Assembly (NCBI RefSeq): GCF_024723255.1
Contig: NZ_JANIAC010000004.1
Span: forward strand, 310,001 to 374,000
Length of the DNA: 64,000 bases
Direction: 5' to 3'
Origin: Aestuariibaculum sp. M13
GTDB taxonomy: Bacteria; Bacteroidota; Bacteroidia; Flavobacteriales; Flavobacteriaceae
Below are positions 52,899 to 62,379 of the stretch, piece after piece. Numbering within the stretch: the stretch's first letter is position 1; every line of letters starts with the position of its first letter. The translations under genes were made by a program, and so were the position numbers. The notes below the pieces were generated by a model, which saw only the letters and a list, made by a program, of their open reading frames with translations, searched no databases and was not told where the DNA came from.

Positions 52899-54083
52899 AT
52901 GTCTAAAGAAATAGAAGATATATTATTAAAGTATTTATCGCAATCGGCTAATCCAGAGGAATTAAGACAGCTTTCAAAATGGTTGGAAGATTCGAAAAAT
53001 AAGCAAATCTTTAAAGAATTTGTGAAGACGAATTATGCTATTACTTATAGTGTAAATCATCCGAATACTAAAGCTACGGTCGAAACTTTAATGAATAAAA
53101 TACGTAAGGAGCCTAAAGTATTTAAGCTTCAAACGGTATTTAAGTATGCTGCAATATTAATTTTATTTATTGCCGTTGGAATTGGTGTGTATAATGAGAC
53201 GTATAAAAATGAAGAGGTTATTGTCGAAAATGCTCTAAAGGAAATCCTTCCGGGTGATCAAAAGGCAACATTGGTTTTATCTGATGGTAGCGTTGTAGAT
53301 TTGGCGGCTCATCAGGACGAATTAATTTCGAAAGACGAGCTTGCAAGTATTCAAAATACAAAAGAAGGTTTAGTGTATGATGCATTAACAAATCAGGAAG
53401 AATTAATTACCGAACAGCCGAAAATAAACACATTAAATGTTCCAGTTGGTGGTGTGTATCAAATAAAATTACCTGATGGGACAAAGGTGTGGTTAAATTC
53501 GGCAACATCGTTAGAGTTTCCAGAACGTTTTGTTGGAGATCAACGTGTGGTAACTTTAAAAGGAGAGGCCTATTTTGAAGTGACTAAAAGCAAGCGTCCT
53601 TTTATAGTAAAAACCAATTCGGCAGATATCACTGTTCTTGGTACACAGTTTAATGTATCATCTTATGACGATGATGAATATTTCTCTTCAACATTAGTGG
53701 AAGGAAGCATTGCATTAAATTCAAATTTAAAGGATCAAAGTAGTACAATATTAGCACCTGGACAACGTGCCGTAATTGAAAAGATGAATCCAAGTATAGA
53801 TGTGGCTTCGGTAGATACTCAAGTCTACACGGCATGGAAAGAAGGTAAATTCTATTTCGAGCGAGAAAGTTTAGAACAAATTCTTGTAAAAATGAGTCGT
53901 TGGTATAATGTAGATGTTATTATAGAAAATGAAAGCTTAAAAAGCGAAACATTTACCGGTGTAGCGTATAAAAATAAGCAGGTAGACTATTTGCTAAATA
54001 TGATAAGTAAAACCACTAAAGTCAATTATAAAATAACTAAAAATAACAAAACAGAAAAGTATGAAATAACGCTAACCAAGTAA
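52899..54083 (+). CDS. FecR-family anti-sigma factor
   Basis: The 394-residue protein has a cytoplasmic N-terminal anti-sigma domain (about 1-80, LLKYLSQSANPEELRQLSKW), one membrane helix (about 86-104), a periplasmic FecR domain (about 175-275, with VWLNSATSLEFPERF and LKGEAYFEVTKS) and a C-terminal DUF4974 domain (about 315-394, FYFERESLEQILVKMSRWYNV). It should hold the divergent ECF sigma factor until the STN domain of the downstream SusC signals substrate. Confidence 0.93.
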   Translation: MSKEIEDILLKYLSQSANPEELRQLSKWLEDSKNKQIFKEFVKTNYAITYSVNHPNTKATVETLMNKIRKEPKVFKLQTVFKYAAILILFIAVGIGVYNETYKNEEVIVENALKEILPGDQKATLVLSDGSVVDLAAHQDELISKDELASIQNTKEGLVYDALTNQEELITEQPKINTLNVPVGGVYQIKLPDGTKVWLNSATSLEFPERFVGDQRVVTLKGEAYFEVTKSKRPFIVKTNSADITVLGTQFNVSSYDDDEYFSSTLVEGSIALNSNLKDQSSTILAPGQRAVIEKMNPSIDVASVDTQVYTAWKEGKFYFERESLEQILVKMSRWYNVDVIIENESLKSETFTGVAYKNKQVDYLLNMISKTTKVNYKITKNNKTEKYEITLTK

Positions 54084-54100
54084 TATTAGCAGCAAAAAAA

Positions 54101-54126
54101 ATGGGAAATGCTGCAACATTCCCCAT
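54101..54126 (+). other. Hairpin between fecR and susC (possible attenuator)
   Basis: ATGGGAAATG (54101-54110) pairs with CATTCCCCAT (54117-54126) with one mismatch and a 6-nt loop. No T-run follows directly. It may separate low fecR from high susC expression. Confidence 0.5.
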
Positions 54127-54190
54127 GTAAGTATTTGTTAGCTAATAAAAAACTATTAAAACTCAATTAATTAACTAAACACACAAATTT

Positions 54191-57100
54191 ATGGAAAAAA
54201 AGTTAACCACAACAACTTGTAGGTTACTCAGTAAACTCAACCCTTTAATTATACGGTTCATGAAACGTTCTCTCATGTTATGTATCGCATTTTTCAGTAT
54301 CACTGCTTTTTCTTTTTCTCAGAAAATCTCCATTAAAATGGGGAAAGTTACATTGCATGATGCACTAAAAGAAATTAAAAAGGAAGCAGATGTAGACTTC
54401 TTTTACAGTGATAAAGAAGTAAATGTAGACCGCATAGTTTCTGCTAATTTTAATAATGCTGATGTTATAGATGCTTTATATACTTTGTTAGGGAACACTT
54501 ATAATGTTCAAAGAACAGAGGATGGTATTATTTTAATCAGTCCGAAATATACAGCATCTTTTGAAAATGAAATTAAAGTATCTGGTGTTGTTACTGATAA
54601 AAGTGGAATGTCACTTCCTGGTGTTACCGTTATCGTAAAAGGTACAAAATATGGAACCACAACAGATTTTGACGGAAATTATGCATTAACAGTGGATGAT
54701 TCGTCAATATTAGTATTCAGCTATATAGGATATAAAACTGTTGAATTAGAGGTTAAAGGCAAAACAAAATTAGATGTTACTTTAGAAGAAGAAGTAAGTG
54801 CATTAGAAGAAGTCGTTATTACTGGTATTGTAGAGCGTAAGAAAGAAAGCTTTACAGGAGCAACAACTTCAGTTAAAGGAGAAGATTTAAAAGCTATAGG
54901 TAATTTAAATATTATTGAAAGTTTGAAGACTTTAGATCCTTCATTTGTTATTGTTGAGAATAATGCTTTAGGGTCTAACCCTAACCGTTTACCAGATATT
55001 GAGGTTCGTGGTAAAACAAGTATCTCTACTGATGATATTCGCGATGAATTTGGAGGAAACCCTAATCAGCCATTATTTGTGTTAGATGGCTTCGAAACCA
55101 CTTTAAGAAATATTATCGATTTAGATATGAATCGAGTGGCATCGATTACTATTTTAAAAGATGCTGCATCTACTGCTTTATACGGTGCAAGAGCCGCTAA
55201 CGGGGTGATTGTCGTAGAAACTGTAAAACCAGTTGCTGGAAAATTAAAAATTAATTACACATCCGATTTTAGAATTGAAGCACCAGATTTAAGTGGTTAT
55301 AACTTAATGAATTCCAGAGAAAAGTTAGAGTATGAAAGATTAGCTGGATATTGGACATACTCGAATACAGAAAACTATATTGGTCAGTTTGAATTAGATA
55401 AGCAGTATAACAATATTTTATCTGAAATAGAACGTGGTGTAGATACCTATTGGTTAAACGAACCAGTACAGGTAGGAACTTCTTTGGCGCACTCATTATA
55501 TATAAGCGGAGGAGCAGAAAACATTACTTATGGTGTTGGTGTAAATTATAGAGACCAGGAAGGTGTTATGATAGGTTCTGGGCGTAAGACCTGGGGAACC
55601 AATTTCGATTTGACCTACAGAAAAGGAAAGTTAAATATTAGCAACCGTTTACGTATTAATGGATATGATGCCGCCGAGTCGCCTTACGGGTCATTTTCAG
55701 ATTTCGCAAAAGCGAATCCTTATTTCAGAAAATATAATGAGGACGGAAGTATTCCTAAATATTTAGATATCAACGATTATTGGGTTGGAGAAACACGTGA
55801 TGATGGTTTGTTAAAACCATTAATAGGAAACCCTTTGTACAATGCGAGTTTAAATTCTTATGATGAAACTAAGAACACGCAAATAACAAACAACTTACAA
55901 GCAATATTAACGATTAATCCTAAGTTACGTTTAACTACACAATTGCAAATCAATAAGTCTAGTACAACAGGCGAAGTATTCTTAGATCCATCTCATACAA
56001 GTTTTGCGAAAGCAGCTTTTACTAAGGCAGGTACTTATAAATTTAATCAAACCGAGCAGTTTAGCTATAATTTAAATACCATGGCTACCTATGCTACAGT
56101 TATTAACGATAAACATAGAATTACGGCCAACTTAAGAGGATCTGTCGAAGAAAGTGATAATAGACGGATAAGCATGGCTGCCGAAGGATTTCCGTTAGGA
56201 ACAAATGGTAATCCTGGTTATTCCTTTAGTTACCAGAATAATTCTTCACCTTCAAATACCTCAAATGTTTATAGAAGAGTAAATGTTGTAGGTAGTGCTA
56301 ACTATGAGTATAACAAAATGTATTTCTTTGATGTAAACTACCGCTTAGATGGATCTACAGTTTTTGGAGCAAACAATAAATACACACCATTCTGGTCGGC
56401 TGGGGCAGGTTGGAACTTAGCGAATCAATTTGACTTAGATGAAAATTATGTGTCTTCATTAAGATTGAGAGGTAGTGTTGGTCAAACAGGAAATCAAGGT
56501 TTTGGTAATTTGTCTGATGCAAGTATTTATAACTTCTTTAAAAGTGTTAATAATTTTGGCCAGTCGTTAGATTTAATAACCTTAGCTAACCCAGATTTAG
56601 AATGGCAAAAAACATTGGATTACAGTTTTGGTATTGAGGCATCATTATTGAAAAATAGAATCGTTACACAGTTTAATGTTTATAAAAAATTAACCGATCC
56701 TTTAGTGGTTAAAATAGATAAGCCATCATCTACAGGAATTGTATCATACCCTATTAATGCGGGATTAATGAATACAACAGGTATAGAAAGTATGGTGAGA
56801 TTCTCTCCTGTTTATAATCTTAAAGATCAGATTATATGGACGGTAAGTGTAAATACTGCAACCGTAACCAGTAAATATGATAATTTCAGTAATATTCTAC
56901 AAAAGTTAAATGACGAGGCGACTGAAAATAATTCTTTACAACGTTATTATGATGGTTATAGTCCAGACGATTTATGGGCTGTAGAATCTTTGGGTATAGA
57001 CCCAGCAACCGGAGAAGAAGTGTTTTTAACAAAAGAAGGTCTCCCTACTTTCGAGTATAGCGCTAGTGATATTAAAAAGGTAGGTAATAGCCGTCCATCT

Positions 57101-57556
57101 GTTGAAGGTGTAATAGGAAACACCTTTAGATATAAAGATTTAACTGTGGGTGTGAATTTAAGATACCGTTTAGGAGGTGATGTGTTTAATAATGCATTAT
57201 ACAGCAAAGTAGAAAACATATCTAAAGTTAATGTTATAAATAATCAAGATTTAAGAGCTTTAACCGAAAGATGGGTAAATCCTGGGGACGTAACTTTATT
57301 TAAGGCTATTGACAATTTTACGCGAGTTAATATGTCTTCTCGTTTTGTTCAGGAAGAAAACGTGCTTATTGGAGAATCTATTAATTTGGGATATCAGTTT
57401 AGAAATAAAGCATGGATGCGTAGTATTGGATTGGAGCGTTTACAGTTAAACGCTTACATGAACGATATTTTCCGTGTGTCATCAATTCAATCTGAGCGCG
57501 GTATAAATTACCCGTTTGCCAGATCGATATCATTTAGTTTAAATGCTAATTTCTAA
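54191..57556 (+). CDS. SusC-like TonB-dependent receptor with N-terminal STN signalling domain
   Basis: The 1121-residue receptor begins with an extended leader (start at 54191; an internal Met at residue 24, MKRSLMLCIAFF, would also give a signal peptide). After SFSQ comes an STN domain (about 46-115, KVTLHDALKEIKKEADVDFF), a carboxypeptidase-D-like domain (about 128-205, VSGVVTDKSGMSLPGV), plug (LEEVVITGIVERKKESFTGA) and barrel. The STN domain and adjacent FecR/sigma genes make it a trans-envelope signalling transporter, unlike the first SusC in this window. The substrate is unknown; no glycosidase is in the operon. Confidence 0.95.
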   Translation: MEKKLTTTTCRLLSKLNPLIIRFMKRSLMLCIAFFSITAFSFSQKISIKMGKVTLHDALKEIKKEADVDFFYSDKEVNVDRIVSANFNNADVIDALYTLLGNTYNVQRTEDGIILISPKYTASFENEIKVSGVVTDKSGMSLPGVTVIVKGTKYGTTTDFDGNYALTVDDSSILVFSYIGYKTVELEVKGKTKLDVTLEEEVSALEEVVITGIVERKKESFTGATTSVKGEDLKAIGNLNIIESLKTLDPSFVIVENNALGSNPNRLPDIEVRGKTSISTDDIRDEFGGNPNQPLFVLDGFETTLRNIIDLDMNRVASITILKDAASTALYGARAANGVIVVETVKPVAGKLKINYTSDFRIEAPDLSGYNLMNSREKLEYERLAGYWTYSNTENYIGQFELDKQYNNILSEIERGVDTYWLNEPVQVGTSLAHSLYISGGAENITYGVGVNYRDQEGVMIGSGRKTWGTNFDLTYRKGKLNISNRLRINGYDAAESPYGSFSDFAKANPYFRKYNEDGSIPKYLDINDYWVGETRDDGLLKPLIGNPLYNASLNSYDETKNTQITNNLQAILTINPKLRLTTQLQINKSSTTGEVFLDPSHTSFAKAAFTKAGTYKFNQTEQFSYNLNTMATYATVINDKHRITANLRGSVEESDNRRISMAAEGFPLGTNGNPGYSFSYQNNSSPSNTSNVYRRVNVVGSANYEYNKMYFFDVNYRLDGSTVFGANNKYTPFWSAGAGWNLANQFDLDENYVSSLRLRGSVGQTGNQGFGNLSDASIYNFFKSVNNFGQSLDLITLANPDLEWQKTLDYSFGIEASLLKNRIVTQFNVYKKLTDPLVVKIDKPSSTGIVSYPINAGLMNTTGIESMVRFSPVYNLKDQIIWTVSVNTATVTSKYDNFSNILQKLNDEATENNSLQRYYDGYSPDDLWAVESLGIDPATGEEVFLTKEGLPTFEYSASDIKKVGNSRPSVEGVIGNTFRYKDLTVGVNLRYRLGGDVFNNALYSKVENISKVNVINNQDLRALTERWVNPGDVTLFKAIDNFTRVNMSSRFVQEENVLIGESINLGYQFRNKAWMRSIGLERLQLNAYMNDIFRVSSIQSERGINYPFARSISFSLNANF

Positions 57557-57578
57557 AAAAAGAATAAACAGATATATT

Positions 57579-59039
57579 ATGAAAGTATATATAAAACATA
57601 TTATAACACTAATAATGCTTGTTGTGTTAGTGTCTTGTGACGATTATCTGGATATAAAACCAGAAGACAAGTTTTTAGAAGAACAAGTGTTTGAGTCTAA
57701 GAAATCAATACTAGCTGCTTTAAATGGTATTTATACAAACATGGCGAGCCCAGAAACTTATGGAGGAAATTTAACCATGAGTGCGGTAGATTTATTAGGG
57801 CAGCAGTATAAAACACCTGGAGAGAATCATTCTTGGTATGGGATTGCTCATTACGATTATGAAGATCCTAAAGCAAGAAGTGCATTTAATAGTATTTGGT
57901 CTACGCAATATGCCACCATTTTAGCATTAAATAATTTTTTAACAGGATTAGAAATGTATCCGGGCGTATTAACAGTAGAAGAGGAGAATATTGTTAAAGG
58001 CGAAGCTTATGGCCTTCGTGCAATGTTGCACTTTGATTTATTACGTTTGTATGGACCTGTATACAGTGTAAGCCCAGAGAAGGAAGCTATACCTTATTCT
58101 TTAGATAACTCTGGAAATACCCTAGAATTTTTATCGGCAAGTGAAGTTATAAAATTGGTATTAACGGATTTGGAGTTAGCAGAAACCTTTTTAGAAAACG
58201 ATGCTATTATTAGTGAAGGTCCTGCAGATTTGTATGGTTTTGGTGATCCAGGTTTAGAAATTTTAGAATCAGAAGCGGACAAATTAAATCAATTAAGACA
58301 ATATCGTTTTAATTACTATGCTGTGAAAGCATTACAGGCTCGTGTAAATTTATATGCAGGAAATAAAACAGAAGCTTTACAAGCCGCCAAATATATTATA
58401 GATAATGCGTCTCAATGGTTCCCTTGGACAGATGAAGATAAAGTTTTTGATAGTAATGACCCTGATCGTACATTTTCTACAGAAGTAATTTTTGGTTTAA
58501 TTAATACAGACCTTTATGGTAGACAAATTGATTATTTTACCACTAATAGAGATCAAGATGTTTTAACAGCAGATTATAGTATTTTGTTAAGCACCTTTGA
58601 GACTTTGCAAGATTACCGATTTACAACTACATGGATTGTGCCACAATCAGGTAGAGCGTACCATTTATTCTATAAATACGCTGACGTAGCAAATAAAGAT
58701 CATTCAGATTTTAGGTTTAAACAGCCATTAATTAGAATGACTGAAATGTATTATATAGCGGCAGAAACAGAGCCAGACCCTGCGGTAGCTGCTGAATACA
58801 TAAATACGGTTAGAGCTAACAGAGGTGTAGCAGGAGATATAGAGCCTAGCAATTTACAAAACGAAATTTTTAAGGAGTATAAAAAAGAGTTTTACGGTGA
58901 AGGTCAGTTGTTCTTTTACTACAAACGCTTAAATGTACCAACTATAAATAGTGGAACACAAGGTGTATCTCCTTATACTATGGGAGCCGATCAATATGTG
59001 GTGCCATTACCATTGTCTGAAACTGATTACCGTAATTAA
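57579..59039 (+). CDS. SusD-like lipoprotein (second SusCD locus)
   Basis: ATG at 57579 (MKVYIKHIITLIML) gives a proper lipoprotein signal with VLVSC (C20); an upstream in-frame ATG at 57543 overlaps the SusC stop and adds a charged leader, so it is less likely. The roughly 486-residue protein has SusD/RagB features: DDYLDIKPEDKFLEEQVF, a GEAYGLRAMLHFDLLRLYGP helix (about 138-157), and a C-terminal SusD segment. It partners the STN-type SusC as its substrate-binding lid. Confidence 0.92.
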   Translation: MKVYIKHIITLIMLVVLVSCDDYLDIKPEDKFLEEQVFESKKSILAALNGIYTNMASPETYGGNLTMSAVDLLGQQYKTPGENHSWYGIAHYDYEDPKARSAFNSIWSTQYATILALNNFLTGLEMYPGVLTVEEENIVKGEAYGLRAMLHFDLLRLYGPVYSVSPEKEAIPYSLDNSGNTLEFLSASEVIKLVLTDLELAETFLENDAIISEGPADLYGFGDPGLEILESEADKLNQLRQYRFNYYAVKALQARVNLYAGNKTEALQAAKYIIDNASQWFPWTDEDKVFDSNDPDRTFSTEVIFGLINTDLYGRQIDYFTTNRDQDVLTADYSILLSTFETLQDYRFTTTWIVPQSGRAYHLFYKYADVANKDHSDFRFKQPLIRMTEMYYIAAETEPDPAVAAEYINTVRANRGVAGDIEPSNLQNEIFKEYKKEFYGEGQLFFYYKRLNVPTINSGTQGVSPYTMGADQYVVPLPLSETDYRN

Positions 59040-59050
59040 AATTTAAGAAG

Positions 59051-59842
59051 ATGAAAAAATATATTTATATATCAATTTTAGCGTGCAGCACACTTCTTAG
59101 TTTAGTGGCTTGTGCTAAAGATGAACTACAGGAATTCGATACACTTGTTAGCAATGTTTATTTTGAATGGGCTAAAGAAGGAAGAGAAAATTATACTCAA
59201 ACATTAGATAGTTTAGATTTTTCTTTTGTGCAATTTGATCAGTCGGTAACAGATACCATTATTAATGTGCCTGTTAAAATTTTAGGATATACTTCTAAAA
59301 TGGACAGAACAGTTAATATAAAGATTTTAAGCGATAAAACTACAGCCGAAGAAGGTGTGAATTTTACAATGCCTACTTCGGTGGTATTACCAGCAGATTC
59401 AGTTAGAGCTTATATTCCAGTTACCTTATTTAGAGATGCTTCTTTAAGAGAGGAAATTAAATCTGTAAGTTTTAAGTTGTTACCAAACCAATATTTTGGT
59501 ACAGATATTTATACAACAGAAGAATATCATAATGTAGATCGTCCATTAAGTTTTACGGAGTTCGAAATTACATTTTCTGATATTTTAACTAAGCCTTCCT
59601 ATTGGGTGTCTATATATGATAACTATTTGGGAGAGTGGTCTTCAAGAAAAATTTATTTGTTAGTTGAATTAACAGGCAAACCTCTAGATAGCTTCTTTTC
59701 AGGATATGCCACACCTTCTGGGTTATTTGCCGACACAAGAATTTTAAGAGATTATTTAGATGAACGTCGAGCAGCTAACGATCCTGTTATGGAGGCCGAT
59801 GGTAGTGAGATGAGAGTTGGAGATAATGCTTACTCAATTTAA
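59051..59842 (+). CDS. DUF4843-family lipoprotein
   Basis: The 263-residue lipoprotein (LVACAKDEL, C21) has the DUF4843 pattern: VYFEWAKEG near the start, VPVKILGYTSKMDRTVNI, TAEEGVNFTMPTSVVLPADS, then YWVSIYDNYLGEWSS-type aromatic motifs near 195-210. This Calx-beta-like family sits next to SusD in many Bacteroidota SusCD loci and is thought to be a surface accessory protein. It is 11 bp after SusD. Specific function unknown. Confidence 0.8.
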   Translation: MKKYIYISILACSTLLSLVACAKDELQEFDTLVSNVYFEWAKEGRENYTQTLDSLDFSFVQFDQSVTDTIINVPVKILGYTSKMDRTVNIKILSDKTTAEEGVNFTMPTSVVLPADSVRAYIPVTLFRDASLREEIKSVSFKLLPNQYFGTDIYTTEEYHNVDRPLSFTEFEITFSDILTKPSYWVSIYDNYLGEWSSRKIYLLVELTGKPLDSFFSGYATPSGLFADTRILRDYLDERRAANDPVMEADGSEMRVGDNAYSI

Positions 59843-59875
59843 TAAGTTGTTGAATTACATAATATTTAAAAAATT

Positions 59876-61381
59876 ATGAGATTAAATAAAATAAAATTAC
59901 ATTTTCTTGCTCTAACAGGTGCCTTAACATTGGGAGTATCTTGTATGGACGATGAAGGGAATTACGATTATAAAGATATTAATGAAGTAGAAATTAATGC
60001 TGTAAGCGAAGATTATACCGTAGAACGTTTTACAAACCTAGTTATAAATCCTGAAGTTAAATTCAGTATAGATGTAGACGGTGCAGGTGAGTATTCGTAT
60101 AGATGGGTTGCCGTTACAGATGCTTCAGGAAAGCAACAAGCAACCGAGTTGGGAACAACCAAAAATCTTGATGCAGTTATTAATTTAAAACCTGGGGAAT
60201 ATATTGGTTACTATTTTGTTACCGATGAAAAAACAGGAATTGAAACTCAATACGATTTTAACTTGGAAGTGATTAATACTACTTACGAAGGTTGGTTGGT
60301 GTTAAGCGATACCGACCAAAATCCAAGAGTAGACATGATTTCCTTGTATAATGGAGAATATCAGCCTTTTTATGATGTGTTTGCAGAAAATGGTTTAGAA
60401 CTTAGTGGAGAAGCAAAATTCATGAATTGCTACACTTTTACTAGGAATATGACTACGGGAGAGATTATTTATGGTGTTTATGTGTCTACCACAGGTAATG
60501 GAACAACCAGAGTAGATCCGGACACCTTTGAATGGTCGCCAGAAATGCGTGTATCGGCGGAGTTTCAAAGTCCACAACCAGAAGATTTGGAGTTGGATGC
60601 ATTAGAGTCTCCAGTAGGGCTTAGCAGCTTTGCCTTGGTTGATAACAATGTTTATTTTTATAACTTTAGTATGCAAAGAGCCTATAGTAGTCCACTAAAT
60701 ACTATTGCAGGAGAGCGTTTTGATGTATCTCCAATGATGGGAAAAGGTTATCAAACGTTTGCAGCTTTATATGATACAACCAATAAGCGTTATGTAAGAG
60801 CTTACCGAGGGGCTATGTATACGATGCCCGCATCGAGATCTACTAAATTCAACTACAATGACACAGGAATGGATCTTGTTTATATGACAAGTAATGATTA
60901 TTCTGGGTTAAAAGGAAATTATGTGTTTAGTATACTAAAAGATCCAGCTACTTCTAAACATTACTTAGCCAACTTTAATATTGGTAATTCGTCTCAAACT
61001 TACTATGAAGAAATAACAGGTGATGAAGAAGCGCCGTTTGCTCAGGCAGAACATATTGCTATAAATCCAGTTTATGGATATATTTACTACAATATCGGCT
61101 CTAAAGTGTATAGATACGACTGGACTAAGGTAACACCTGAGGTGCGATTAGAATTAGACGCTGGTAGCGATGAGATAACCTTGCTTAAATTTCATGATTT
61201 CGCAGGAGAGGTAAATACATCGTACGTAGAAATGCAAAACCATTTAATTGTTGGTCGTCATGATGGAATAGAAGGAACTTTAGAGTTCTATGATGTTCAA
61301 AATCTTGATAACCCATTAAATTTAGTGAGTTCTTATTCAGGATTTGGTAAAGTAAAAAGCGTGGCATACAGACAGCGATAA
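59876..61381 (+). CDS. PKD-like family lipoprotein
   Basis: The 501-residue lipoprotein (LGVSCMDDEGNYDYKDINEV, C23) starts like the PKD-like family (N-terminal Ig/PKD-type repeat with YSYRWVAVTDASGKQ at about 71-85). It continues into a long beta-propeller-like region (about 135-500). It follows the DUF4843 gene by 33 bp, an arrangement repeated in Bacteroidota SusCD loci that lack obvious CAZymes. Probable surface-exposed component of the uptake complex; ligand unknown. Confidence 0.78.
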   Translation: MRLNKIKLHFLALTGALTLGVSCMDDEGNYDYKDINEVEINAVSEDYTVERFTNLVINPEVKFSIDVDGAGEYSYRWVAVTDASGKQQATELGTTKNLDAVINLKPGEYIGYYFVTDEKTGIETQYDFNLEVINTTYEGWLVLSDTDQNPRVDMISLYNGEYQPFYDVFAENGLELSGEAKFMNCYTFTRNMTTGEIIYGVYVSTTGNGTTRVDPDTFEWSPEMRVSAEFQSPQPEDLELDALESPVGLSSFALVDNNVYFYNFSMQRAYSSPLNTIAGERFDVSPMMGKGYQTFAALYDTTNKRYVRAYRGAMYTMPASRSTKFNYNDTGMDLVYMTSNDYSGLKGNYVFSILKDPATSKHYLANFNIGNSSQTYYEEITGDEEAPFAQAEHIAINPVYGYIYYNIGSKVYRYDWTKVTPEVRLELDAGSDEITLLKFHDFAGEVNTSYVEMQNHLIVGRHDGIEGTLEFYDVQNLDNPLNLVSSYSGFGKVKSVAYRQR

Positions 61382-61480
61382 GTATTATAGAATAAGATAA
61401 ATTATTAAAGGGTTGGTTTTAATAATCAACCCTTTATGTTAATATTTGAAGTTTTGGCTCAAAAAAATCGAATAAAATTT

Positions 61481-62329
61481 ATGAAAACCATTATTAAAGG
61501 TCTTGTTTTTATATTTATATTGTTTAGTCCGTTATTAAATTCTGCCCAAACAAATTTTTATAAAGCATCATGGGAAGAAGTACTTGTACAAGCCAAAAAA
61601 GAAAACAAATTAATATTTGTCGATTTGTATTTTACAGGATGTTTTCCTTGTAAGCAAATGGACGATAAAGTGTTTCCAGACTCTAAAGTGGTTGAGGTGT
61701 TAAATACATCGTTTATCGCTTTTAAATCAGATATTTTTAAGGAAGATATTGGTAAAAAAATTGCCCGAAAATATGGTGTCACAGGGTTTCCTTCGTTTAT
61801 TGTTTTAGATGCTAACGGGAATACTATAGAGGTTACTTCAGGGTATCATGGTGTAGAGGAATTAGTCGCGGTATTAGAATTGGCAAAGTCTAATGAGAGT
61901 AAAAAGCAATTTAAAGCGTATTCAAAAGCTTTAGAAGGAGAGTACCCCGAATTTTACAATGATGCATACCTAAAGAACAAACGACAAGTGCCTTTCGAGG
62001 TGGTCGATGCGTATCTAAAATCTCAGAAAAATTTAAGTGAAGAAATACCATTTTTAATCATTACAGGTCTACGAATTGGAGGTGAATATACCGATTATAT
62101 TATAGAAAATGCATCGTCACTTTCCAGTGCTTATGGACATGTCCCTGTACGAAACTATATCGCTTCTACAGTGAACTTAAAAGCAAAGGTTTTTGCGAGT
62201 AATAATGATATTTCTGGTTTTAATAAATTTTTAAGGAAGGTTAAGCCTCATTTTACCGAAAGTGAATGGGAACGATTTAGAGAAGGTTTTGATAAAACTT
62301 TTGAAAAAAACAGAGGTGAATCGAAATAG
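61481..62329 (+). CDS. Secreted thioredoxin-fold protein
   Basis: ATG at 61481 starts a signal peptide (MKTIIKGLVFIFILFSPLLNSAQ); an in-frame ATG 45 bp upstream would prefix a polar extension and is unlikely. The roughly 282-residue protein has a thioredoxin domain (about 25-140) with redox motif TGCFPCKQM and the cis-Pro loop VTGFPSFIVLD. A helical extension of unknown role follows (about 150-282). It likely works in periplasmic thiol chemistry alongside the TlpA-like gene 50 bp downstream. Confidence 0.82.
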   Translation: MKTIIKGLVFIFILFSPLLNSAQTNFYKASWEEVLVQAKKENKLIFVDLYFTGCFPCKQMDDKVFPDSKVVEVLNTSFIAFKSDIFKEDIGKKIARKYGVTGFPSFIVLDANGNTIEVTSGYHGVEELVAVLELAKSNESKKQFKAYSKALEGEYPEFYNDAYLKNKRQVPFEVVDAYLKSQKNLSEEIPFLIITGLRIGGEYTDYIIENASSLSSAYGHVPVRNYIASTVNLKAKVFASNNDISGFNKFLRKVKPHFTESEWERFREGFDKTFEKNRGESK

Positions 62330-62379
62330 AAAAGAAATAGATATATATTTAAAAACAGAAAAGATAATTTAGAATTAAA

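Noticed and set aside
57543-57578. Upstream ATG of the second SusD
   Set aside because: It overlaps the SusC stop and would place charged residues before the lipoprotein signal; the ATG at 57579 fits better.
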